Assembly (NCBI GenBank): GCA_036261625.1
Contig: DATAKL010000033.1
Location: forward strand, 1 to 64,000
DNA: 64,000 nt
Reading direction: 5' to 3'
Origin: JAAXKN01 sp036261625
GTDB taxonomy: Bacteria; Bacteroidota; Ignavibacteria; Ignavibacteriales; SURF-24
The notes under the pieces are model-generated. The model worked only from the letters and a program-made list of their open reading frames with translations, was not told where the DNA came from and did not search any database. The position numbers and the translations under genes are program-made. Numbering within the stretch: position 1 is the first letter of the stretch; each line of letters begins with the position of its first letter. Positions 50,891 through 58,016 of this stretch are shown here, one piece after another.

Positions 50891-51055
50891 GTAGGGGCGA
50901 GCGGCGCTCGCCCTCCGGCAGGCAGGCTCGCCCGGAAGGGCCAAGACGATCAAACATAAACTGAAATTTATAATACAGAATGATTGTGACGTAATCCCAA
51001 TGAATGGATATATTCGTAATGCAATCGGAAAGGGCGAGCGCCGCTCGCCCCTACG
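50891..51055. repeat. Inverted pair of GGGCGAGCG hairpin repeats
   Basis: A 23-bp palindromic unit (50891-50913, core GGGGCGAGCGGCGCTCGCC) faces an inverted copy at 51031-51054, with about 118 bp between. A third copy is at 61390-61413. A partial unit (GGCAGGCAGGCTCGCCCGG) follows the first. This is the arrangement of a BIME-like REP pair. It fills the gap between aceF and lpd. Confidence 0.75.
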
Positions 51056-51211
51056 ATACAATGATATGAAGTAACGATTTCTGATGTACCCCATTTGGGT
51101 ACATTCAATATATGACAGATTTAAATATTTTTTTGCTCTTAGATATTTATATCATAAATTTAACGTGAAAATTCATTAAAGTTTTAATTTTATTTTTGGA
51201 GTTTAATTAGT

Positions 51212-52627
51212 ATGGCAAATAAGACCCAGCTTGCAGTCCTAGGCGCCGGCCCGGGCGGCTATGCCGCAGCATTTCTGGCTGCCGACCTTGGGATGCAGGT
51301 TACACTGATCGACATGGAAAAAAATCCCGGAGGCGTATGCCTTTACCGCGGCTGCATCCCTTCAAAGGCACTTCTGCACGTTTCAAAACTAATTCAGGAA
51401 ACAAAACATTCAGCCGCATGGGGAATTGAATACGACAGCCCCAGAATTAACCTGGATAAATTAAGAAGCTTTAAGGAAAACGTTGTTGCAAAACTTACCG
51501 GCGGCCTGGGCGTTCTTTCCAAACAGAGGAAAGTAAACTATATTCAGGGAAGGGCAACAATACTCAATCCCACAACACTTGAAATTGAAAAAACGGAAGG
51601 CGGAAAAGATGAGCTGACATTTGAAAAGCTTATCATCTGCACGGGATCGCGCCCGGCACAGATACCTTCATTAACGCTCGATTCACCAAGAGTTATAGAT
51701 TCTTCGGGAGCTCTTGCTCTTAAAGATATTCCTAAGAATATGCTCGTCGTTGGCGGAGGATATATTGGACTTGAACTTGGTTCTGTCTATGCTTCACTCG
51801 GAACTGAAGTTTCTGTTGTTGAAATGACCCCGGGACTCCTGCCCGGAGCTGACCGCGACATGGTAAACATTCTTGCACGCTCGCTTCAGCCGGTCATGAA
51901 ATCGATTATGCTGAGCACCAAGGTTGTAAAGATGGAAGACATGGGTAACGGCGTTAAGGTTACATTTGAAGGCGAAAGCGTTCAGGAAAAAGAGCAGGTC
52001 TTTGAAAAAGTGCTTGTTTCAATAGGACGCACACCAAATACAAAGGGCTTTGGACTTGAAAATACAAAGGTCGAGGTTGAGAAGGGATTTATAAAAGTAA
52101 ATTCACAGATGCAGACAGCAGAGCCGACGATTTATGCAATCGGGGATGTTGTGGGCAATCCGATGCTTGCTCACAAAGCTTCTCATGAAGGAAGAGTTGC
52201 AGTTGAAGTTATTGCAGGGCACAACCTGGAATTCAAACCGGCTGCAATTCCGGCAGTAATATTCACTGATCCTGAAGTTGCATGGTGCGGCCTGACTGAA
52301 ACCGAGGCAAAGGAAAAGGGAATTGAAGTTAAAGTTGCGCGTTTCCCATGGGCTGCTTCAGGAAGGGCTGTAACGCTCGACAGAACCGACGGACAGACAA
52401 AGCTTCTAATAGATCCAAAGACAGAAAGGATCTTAGGTGTCGGGATTGTAGGCCCCGGAGCAGGCGAGATGATAGCCGAAGGCGTTCTGGCAGTTGAAAT
52501 GGCTGCTGTAGCCAGTGATATAGCATTAAGCATTCATCCGCATCCTACATTATCTGAAACCGTAATGGAATCAGCCGAAGTCTTCTTCGGCACCGCCACG
52601 CACCTCTACAGACCCAAAAGAGGCTAA
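51212..52627 (+). CDS. lpd: Dihydrolipoyl dehydrogenase
   Basis: The 471-residue flavoprotein has the FAD fold (LAVLGAGPGGYAAAFLAADLG), the redox disulfide (GGVCLYRGCIPSKALLH), the NAD-binding GGGYIGLELG motif, and the C-terminal interface with the catalytic His in SIHPHPTLSETVMESAE. It reoxidises the lipoyl arms of pyruvate dehydrogenase and related complexes. It lies 341 bp after aceF, so it may have its own promoter; a terminator follows at 52641. Confidence 0.96.
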   Translation: MANKTQLAVLGAGPGGYAAAFLAADLGMQVTLIDMEKNPGGVCLYRGCIPSKALLHVSKLIQETKHSAAWGIEYDSPRINLDKLRSFKENVVAKLTGGLGVLSKQRKVNYIQGRATILNPTTLEIEKTEGGKDELTFEKLIICTGSRPAQIPSLTLDSPRVIDSSGALALKDIPKNMLVVGGGYIGLELGSVYASLGTEVSVVEMTPGLLPGADRDMVNILARSLQPVMKSIMLSTKVVKMEDMGNGVKVTFEGESVQEKEQVFEKVLVSIGRTPNTKGFGLENTKVEVEKGFIKVNSQMQTAEPTIYAIGDVVGNPMLAHKASHEGRVAVEVIAGHNLEFKPAAIPAVIFTDPEVAWCGLTETEAKEKGIEVKVARFPWAASGRAVTLDRTDGQTKLLIDPKTERILGVGIVGPGAGEMIAEGVLAVEMAAVASDIALSIHPHPTLSETVMESAEVFFGTATHLYRPKRG

Positions 52628-52640
52628 AGTTATTTTTCCC

Positions 52641-52672
52641 CAAGGTGCCATGACTTCTCATGGCACCCTTTC
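52641..52672 (+). terminator. Terminator of lpd
   Basis: GGTGCCATGA pairs with TCATGGCACC around CTTC (52644-52667), followed by CTTTCC. Confidence 0.75.
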
Positions 52673-52701
52673 CAAACCCTATCAAACTAAATTATCAGCA
52701 G

Positions 52702-52840
52702 CACAAAATAGCTTCGGAGAGGCGAATTGTAAAAAGGCGATTAAACGTATATAACCGTTATACAAGTCGCTCCTCCGGAGCTCTGGATTATTTTTTTTGA
52801 ATGGCATTTTCTACAGACAAGTCGCCTCTCCGAGGCTCTA
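52702..52840. repeat. TCTAYAGACA-hairpin repeat copy 3 and related degenerate hairpins
   Basis: TCTACAGACA (52810-52819) is followed by AGTCGCCTCTCCGAGGCTC, a GCCTC/GAGGC hairpin. Upstream lie CTTCGGAGAGGCG and ACAAGTCGCTCCTCCGGAGCTC, of the same general type. The flank box matches copies at 20336 and 33903 while the stems differ. No gene is seen in the rest of the 347-bp gap after lpd. Confidence 0.5.
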
Positions 52841-52974
52841 ATGATGAGGGTGGGGGATGATCTCTTTTCTTTGGGTATTGCAAAAAAATAAGAGCAGCAG
52901 ATTTTGAGGAAATTAAATCTATTTCTTATTTAAAAGATAGTTTGTATATTTCCCGTATATACATCAGTGATAAT

Positions 52975-53304
52975 ATGATAAATATATATGACTTACCTGA
53001 ACCGGTTGAATTTGAATGGGACAGGGGTAACATTGAAAAAAATTTAGTTAAACACAATGTCTCGAACAGTGAGATAGAGGAAGTGTTTATTAATACTCCG
53101 TTATTATTTTTCCCCGATCCCTCTCATTCAAGCGCAGAGGAAAAAAGACACGGTGCTTTAGGCAGAACGCATACGGGCAGAATGCTTCAGGTAATTTTTA
53201 CAATCAGAAAAAATAAAATAAGAGCTATTTCAGCTCGGGATATGAATAAAAGAGAAAGGCAATTTTATGAAGAAGCAAAAAGAGATTCCGAAATTCAGGG
53301 ATGA
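52975..53304 (+). CDS. brnT: BrnT-family toxin
   Basis: A TTG-start extension to 52942 is possible, but ATG 52975 fits the family (109 residues). Motifs: FEWDRGNIEKNLVKHNVSNSEIEEVF matches the BrnT start F-E-W-D-x3-x-x-x-N-x-x-K-H; ALGRTHTGRMLQVIFTIRKNKIRAISARDMNKRERQFYEEA matches the RNase-like C-terminal part. BrnT is a ribonuclease toxin that blocks translation. It overlaps the next gene by 38 bp, the typical toxin-first BrnTA order. Confidence 0.88.
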   Translation: MINIYDLPEPVEFEWDRGNIEKNLVKHNVSNSEIEEVFINTPLLFFPDPSHSSAEEKRHGALGRTHTGRMLQVIFTIRKNKIRAISARDMNKRERQFYEEAKRDSEIQG

Positions 53305-53545
53305 AGATGAGGAAAGGGAATTCTGGGCCAAGAACAGTGTGCTGGACTATTTTGACAGCTCAAAGGCCGCCTTTGTAAGATTTCCGAACCTAAAGCCGAC
53401 CACACAGTCGATATCCTTAAGGATTCCGACTTTTATGATAAATGATCTGAAGGTTTTGGCCAACCGCAAGGATGTTCCATATCAGTCATTGATCAAAATA
53501 TTCCTGGAGGAAAAAATCCGCGAAGAACTAAAAAAGGTGGGATAG
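53267..53545 (+). CDS. CopG-type antitoxin partner of BrnT
   Basis: The 92-residue protein has a flexible N-terminus and the CopG-antitoxin pattern: EREFWAKNSVLDYFDSSKAAFVRFPNLKPTTQSISLRIPTFMINDLKVLANRKDVPYQSLIKIFLEEKI. The ribbon (SISLRIP) and two helices form the ribbon-helix-helix DNA-binding part. It should neutralise BrnT and repress the operon. Confidence 0.88.
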   Translation: MKKQKEIPKFRDEDEEREFWAKNSVLDYFDSSKAAFVRFPNLKPTTQSISLRIPTFMINDLKVLANRKDVPYQSLIKIFLEEKIREELKKVG

Positions 53546-53585
53546 AGATTTTAGAAATCAGCATGAAACCCATCTGGGCAGGTTG

Positions 53586-53611
53586 GATGCCGGGAACCAC
53601 TTCCCGGCATC
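53586..53611. terminator. GCCGGGAA hairpin after the toxin-antitoxin pair
   Basis: GATGCCGGGAA pairs with TTCCCGGCATC with loop CCAC. It shares the core and inverted loop with the hairpin at 39007, so it may be a repeat as well as a terminator. The region from 53612 to 53866 shows no gene. Confidence 0.5.
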
Positions 53612-53785
53612 AGTTGAGTTTACCATTTCAAGAACCTCTAATATTCTTTTACTTTTATTTTTCTTTTTATTTGAATTTTAAGTTGACGCGTAAAGCTTTT
53701 GGCCAGGCCGAACCTTTTTATTGAGCATTTTTTCACAACTTTTCATTAATTCCGTGCAAAAATTTATAATTACCGGGAATTTTAT

Positions 53786-53793
53786 TATCTTTG
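53786..53793 (+). promoter_or_regulatory. Bacteroidota-type promoter box
   Basis: TATCTTTG matches TAnnTTTG, 74 bp before the carboxyltransferase start. It shares its local context (GGAATTTTAT then TATCTTTG) with the box at 40087 only loosely. Confidence 0.4.
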
Positions 53794-53866
53794 TAATTGA
53801 TTTTTTGCGGACAAGGGTGTCGCAATTATTATTATGAAGTTTTTCTAATCTTTTAAGGAAAATATA

Positions 53867-55411
53867 GTGTCATTAAAAAGTAAGCTAATAGAGCTTTTCT
53901 CAAAAAAAGAAAAAATCAGCACAGGCGGCGGTGAAAAGGCCCTCCAGAAACAGGTGGCCATGGGGAAACTGCCAGCCCGCGAAAGACTGAAGGTCCTCCT
54001 GGATCCGAACAGCTTCCACGAAACTGACCTTTTCGTCGAGCATAAATGCGAAGACTTTGATATGGATAAAAAACAGCTCCCGGCTGACGGCGTTATTACA
54101 GGCATCGGTTCTATTCATAACCGCCCTGTAAGCGTCTTTGCACAGGACTTTACTGTGGCCGGAGGCTCTCTGGGACTCATGCATGCAAGAAAAATTACAA
54201 AGGTGATGGACCATGCCGTAAGAATGGGCATTCCTCTTATAGGCATTAACGACTCAGGCGGGGCACGCATCCAGGAAGGCGTCAACTCGCTGGCCGGATA
54301 CGGCGAAATATTCTACAGGAATACTCTGGCCTCGGGCATCATACCGCAGGTTTCTGTTATACTCGGCCCCTGTGCCGGCGGCGCTGTTTATTCACCCGCA
54401 CTTACAGACTTTGTTTTTGTGGTGGATAAGATTTCCAAAATGTTTATTACCGGTCCCGAGGTAATTAAAACCGTGCTGGGTGAGGAGATCTCGATGGAAG
54501 ATCTCGGCGGCGCACGCGTGCAGACTGAAATTACCGGCAACGCGCATTTCTATGCCGAAAGCGAAATGGAATGCTTCGAACAGATCAAGCGCCTTATGTC
54601 CTACATTCCATGGAGCAACAGGGAGAAAGCTCCTGCAATTACGCCAAGGCTTCCGAAGTCGCAGTTCGATGTTGAAAGGATTATTCCAACAGAAGCTACA
54701 AAGCCTTACGACATAAGGGACATTATAAAATCAATCTGCGATGACTCTGACTTCCTTGAAATTCAGGAAAGATGGGCTTCAAACATTGTAATCGGTTTTG
54801 CAAGAATGAACGGTGAAACGGTAGGTATTGTGGGCAATCAGCCTTTGGTGCTTGCAGGCGTACTTGATGTGGATTCTTCCGACAAGGCAGCACGCTTTAT
54901 CCGCTACTGCGATGCGTTCAATATTCCGCTTGTAACGCTTGTGGACCTTCCGGGCTACCTGCCTGGAGTTGATCAGGAGCATGCAGGCGTTATACGCCAC
55001 GGTGCAAAAATTCTTTATGCATACAGCGAGGCTTCAGTTCCGAAGATAACCGTAATACTTCGTAAAGCATACGGCGGCGGCTATATCGCAATGTGCTCAC
55101 GTCACCTGGGTGCCGATTTTGTATTTGCATGGCCGACTGCTGAAATTGCAGTTATGGGCCCCGAAGGCGCGGCAAACATCATCTTCCGCGGTGAAATTGC
55201 AGCGGCAAAGGATCCTGATGCCGTAAGAAAGCAGAAGGTACAGGAGTACACCGAAAAGTTCGCCAATCCTTATGTGGCAGCCTCAAACGGGCACGTCGAT
55301 GCAGTTATAAATCCTTATGAAACCCGCGATGCAATTATTCACGCTCTCAGGGCTTCAGCAAATAAAGAAGAAACAAGACCTAACAAAAAACACGGGATAC
55401 CTCCATTTTAA
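53867..55411 (+). CDS. Acyl-CoA carboxylase carboxyltransferase subunit (propionyl-CoA type)
   Basis: GTG 53867 with AAGGA before it gives 514 residues. The carboxyltransferase folds are visible: N-terminal FTVAGGSLGLMHARKITKVMDHAVRMGIPLIGINDSGGARIQEGV, oxyanion GxCAGGAVYSPAL, and C-terminal FIRYCDAFNIPLVTLVDLPGYLPGVDQEHAGVIRHGAKILYAYSEASVPKITVILRKAYGGGYIAM. It transfers CO2 between biotin and an acyl-CoA (propionyl or methylmalonyl). The biotin carrier is the next gene; no biotin carboxylase is adjacent, so a decarboxylase pump or a distant partner is possible. Confidence 0.93.
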   Translation: MSLKSKLIELFSKKEKISTGGGEKALQKQVAMGKLPARERLKVLLDPNSFHETDLFVEHKCEDFDMDKKQLPADGVITGIGSIHNRPVSVFAQDFTVAGGSLGLMHARKITKVMDHAVRMGIPLIGINDSGGARIQEGVNSLAGYGEIFYRNTLASGIIPQVSVILGPCAGGAVYSPALTDFVFVVDKISKMFITGPEVIKTVLGEEISMEDLGGARVQTEITGNAHFYAESEMECFEQIKRLMSYIPWSNREKAPAITPRLPKSQFDVERIIPTEATKPYDIRDIIKSICDDSDFLEIQERWASNIVIGFARMNGETVGIVGNQPLVLAGVLDVDSSDKAARFIRYCDAFNIPLVTLVDLPGYLPGVDQEHAGVIRHGAKILYAYSEASVPKITVILRKAYGGGYIAMCSRHLGADFVFAWPTAEIAVMGPEGAANIIFRGEIAAAKDPDAVRKQKVQEYTEKFANPYVAASNGHVDAVINPYETRDAIIHALRASANKEETRPNKKHGIPPF

Positions 55412-55412
55412 T

Positions 55413-55733
55413 ATGAATGACAATCACAAAGATCTGCAGAAACTAGTAGTGGATGATACGGTTTACCTGACCAGGCTGACGCCGAAGTTTGCAGGCAGGA
55501 AGACTTTTGTACCGAAGGATCCGAAAAGGATATGCGCCGTAATTCCCGGTGTCATACTGGATGTTACAGTAAACAAGGGGCAGCGTGTAATGCGCGATCA
55601 GTCGATGCTTGTGCTTGAGGCGATGAAGATGAAAAATTCCATTAAGGCGCCTTTTGACGGCGTAATAAAGTCAATTCATGTTTCACAGGGCAAACAGGTG
55701 GCAAAGGGTGAACTCTTAATAGAGTTCGAATAA
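55413..55733 (+). CDS. Biotin carrier protein
   Basis: ATG 55413 starts one nucleotide after the carboxyltransferase stop, giving 106 residues (a longer frame from 55317 would overlap). The biotin site is EAMKM (Lys72), preceded by the GVILDVTVNKGQRV and followed by KAPFDGVIKSIHVSQGKQVAKGELLIEFE strands of the biotinyl domain. The first 40 residues form a short extension that may dock on the carboxyltransferase. Confidence 0.92.
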   Translation: MNDNHKDLQKLVVDDTVYLTRLTPKFAGRKTFVPKDPKRICAVIPGVILDVTVNKGQRVMRDQSMLVLEAMKMKNSIKAPFDGVIKSIHVSQGKQVAKGELLIEFE

Positions 55734-55754
55734 ACAGTATCACATTTAAAATAA

Positions 55755-55823
55755 ATAGCGGGGATAATGCCGAGCTTTAAGCGGTATGCAGACTTTTTTT
55801 TCCACAGACATTATCCCCGCTAT
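55755..55823. repeat. Perfect 15-bp inverted repeat with structured spacer
   Basis: ATAGCGGGGATAATG (55755-55769) pairs with CATTATCCCCGCTAT (55809-55823). The 39-bp spacer contains GAGCTTTAAGCGG, and the reverse of part of it (CCGCTTA) recurs near 55883. It could terminate the carboxylase pair or be a small mobile remnant. From 55824 to 56030 I see no gene. Confidence 0.55.
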
Positions 55824-56074
55824 CACGATCAATTATATAAGGAATGATTATTTTTTTATCCTTTTTTCCTTTGCCGCACACCGCTTAATCTTTATAATTC
55901 CTGAACAATTGTCCTCTCAAAAAATTCCTCAAAGCAGAAGAACAGCAGAGTATCTCACCGTGATATAATTAAATAATAGACCTGAACGACAACAATGTCA
56001 ACACACTTAGATGGTACCTGAGAATGAATAGCCATGGTTATTCAGTGGAGGGAGAAGAATTTTTGTTTTTCTTT

Positions 56075-56307
56075 GAATAGCCACGGCCTTCAGGCCGTGG
56101 ACAGGGTGCTCCTCTCCCGTTTGGGCTTTAGCCCCAGATTATCTCCGGAAAATCTGTGGCTAAAGCCACGGGTTGTTTTAGGCATTTTCTCCACGACCTG
56201 AAGGTCGTGGCTATTCAGGTCGTGGCTATTCAGGTCGTGGCTATTCAGGTCGTGGCTATTCAGGTCGTGGCTATTCAGGCCGTGGCTATTCAGGTCGTGG
56301 CTAATCA
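56075..56307. repeat. Composite palindromic repeat, cluster 6, with 15-bp array
   Basis: GAATAGCCACGGCCTTCAGG, GGGCTTTAGCCCCAGAT, AATCTGTGGCTAAAGCCAC, CACGACCTGAAGGTCGTGG, and then six copies of a 15-bp unit CTATTCAGGTCGTGG (56211-56300; the fifth has GCC in place of GTC) and CTAATCAT. The unit differs from cluster 5 by the GGT/GTC arm, as though each array was copied from its own local last arm. Confidence 0.88.
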
Positions 56308-56345
56308 TTAAGAGCCCAATTGGGCTACAGGTTATTTAAAAACAG

Positions 56346-56373
56346 AAAGCCCGGAATTTTATTCCCGGGCTTT
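56346..56373 (-). terminator. Terminator of citrate synthase gene
   Basis: AAAGCCCGG pairs with CCGGGCTTT across an A/T-rich loop, 22 bp after the gltA stop on the minus strand. Confidence 0.65.
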
Positions 56374-56394
56374 GTTGTAATCTGTCCAACTAAA

Positions 56395-57681
56395 TTATTT
56401 TGCTTCAACTGCCTTGCGCTCGTCAATTGGAACGTATGAACGCTTTGTGCAGCCGGTGTAGATCTGACGGGGACGGTAAATCCTGACCGTAGGATCCTCT
56501 CTCATTTCTTTCCACTGAGCTATCCAGCCCGGAAGCCTTCCGATTGCAAACATTACTGTGAACATGTCCGTCGGAATTCCCATTGCACGGTAAATAATAC
56601 CGCTGTAGAAATCCACGTTCGGATAGAGCTTGCGTTCTACAAAATACGGATCCTCAAGAGCTACTCTTTCGAGGTTCATTGCAATGTCAAGCAGCGGATC
56701 GTTTACACCCAGCTTGTTCAACACCTTCTCGGCAGCTTCTTTAAGTATCCTGGCTCTCGGATCAAAATTCTTGTAAACTCTGTGACCGAAGCCCATGAGC
56801 TTAAAGCCTGAATTCTTATCCTTTGCCATGTTAACAAACTTCTTGTAATCGCCGCCGTCATTCTGGATTTTCTGAAGCATTTCAATTACGTGCTGGTTTG
56901 CCCCGCCGTGCAGCTTGCCCCAGAGGGCGCATATGCCTGCTGAAATTGTAGCAAAAAGATTGGCTTCGCTGCTGCCAACCATTCTTACTGTAGAGGTGCT
57001 GCAGTTCTGTTCGTGATCTGCATGAAGGATTAAAAGAAGATCCAGAGCGTCTGCAACTTCCTTGTGTACTTCATATTCCTCCGACGGAACAGCAAACATC
57101 ATATGAAGAAGATCGCCGGCAAAGCTCAAATCGTTGCGCGGATAAACGTAGGGCTGGCCTACTGACTTCTTGTATGAGAAAGCTGCAATTGTTTTCAGTT
57201 TTGCAAGAAGACGGATGATGTTGTTGTAGCGTTCTTCAACTGTATCGGGATAATAAGCCGATAAAGAAACAACCATGGAACTCAGTACACCCATAGGATG
57301 CGCGGCTGCAGGATATCCTTCGTAGAATTTCTTCATATCCTCGCGCAGCAGGCTATGATGTGTAAGATCATAAGTAAACTTGTCAAGCTCTTCCCTGGTG
57401 GGCAGGTGACCGAAAATTAAAAGATAAGAAACCTCAAGAAAACTGCTCTTTGCAGCCAGCTCCTCAATCGGATAGCCGCGGTACTGCAGAATTCCCTTCT
57501 CACCGTCAATAAATGTAATTGAACTCTCACAAGAGCCTGTGTTCCCGTAACCTGAATCAAGCGTTATCGCACCGGTCTTAGACCTTAAAGTCGTAATGTC
57601 GATTCCAACCTCACCCTCTGTTCCTACTGTTACCGGGAGCTGAAACTCCTTTCCATTAAGAACTAATGTCGCATTATCCAT
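56395..57681 (-). CDS. gltA: Citrate synthase
   Basis: The frame opens at 57765, but GAGGG just before ATG 57681 and the family start (MDNATLVLNGKEFQLPV) support 428 residues, the usual length. Active-site motifs are HADHEQNCSTSTVRMVGSSEANLFATISAGICALWGKLHGGANQHVIEML and GFGHRVYKNFDPRARILK. It joins acetyl-CoA to oxaloacetate at the TCA cycle entry, matching the pyruvate dehydrogenase genes nearby. Monocistronic with a terminator at 56346. Confidence 0.97.
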   Translation of the reverse strand: MDNATLVLNGKEFQLPVTVGTEGEVGIDITTLRSKTGAITLDSGYGNTGSCESSITFIDGEKGILQYRGYPIEELAAKSSFLEVSYLLIFGHLPTREELDKFTYDLTHHSLLREDMKKFYEGYPAAAHPMGVLSSMVVSLSAYYPDTVEERYNNIIRLLAKLKTIAAFSYKKSVGQPYVYPRNDLSFAGDLLHMMFAVPSEEYEVHKEVADALDLLLILHADHEQNCSTSTVRMVGSSEANLFATISAGICALWGKLHGGANQHVIEMLQKIQNDGGDYKKFVNMAKDKNSGFKLMGFGHRVYKNFDPRARILKEAAEKVLNKLGVNDPLLDIAMNLERVALEDPYFVERKLYPNVDFYSGIIYRAMGIPTDMFTVMFAIGRLPGWIAQWKEMREDPTVRIYRPRQIYTGCTKRSYVPIDERKAVEAK

Positions 57682-58016
57682 TTTTTTTACCCTCTGAAAT
57701 GTTAATGATTTTATTTTTATGAACAGGATATTACGTCGAATATGAAGAGCTTGTAGACTGTTCAAATATTACAGCATTTTTTGCGAAATGTCAATATTAA
57801 AGAATGGCAATTTAACAGCACATGTAAAAAAAAACTTAAATAAAGACAAGTTGTCCTTGAAAAATACTGTACATATTTTTATTTCCCGCCACCTCCTCTC
57901 TGCAGGCAAAGCGGAGCAGATCTTCTCATCTAATAAAATAAATTTCCGCTGTTTTATTTCTGCAATTGAATTTCTTCTAAAAACGCGATATTTTCAGTTG
58001 AACTTTTCATATTTTA

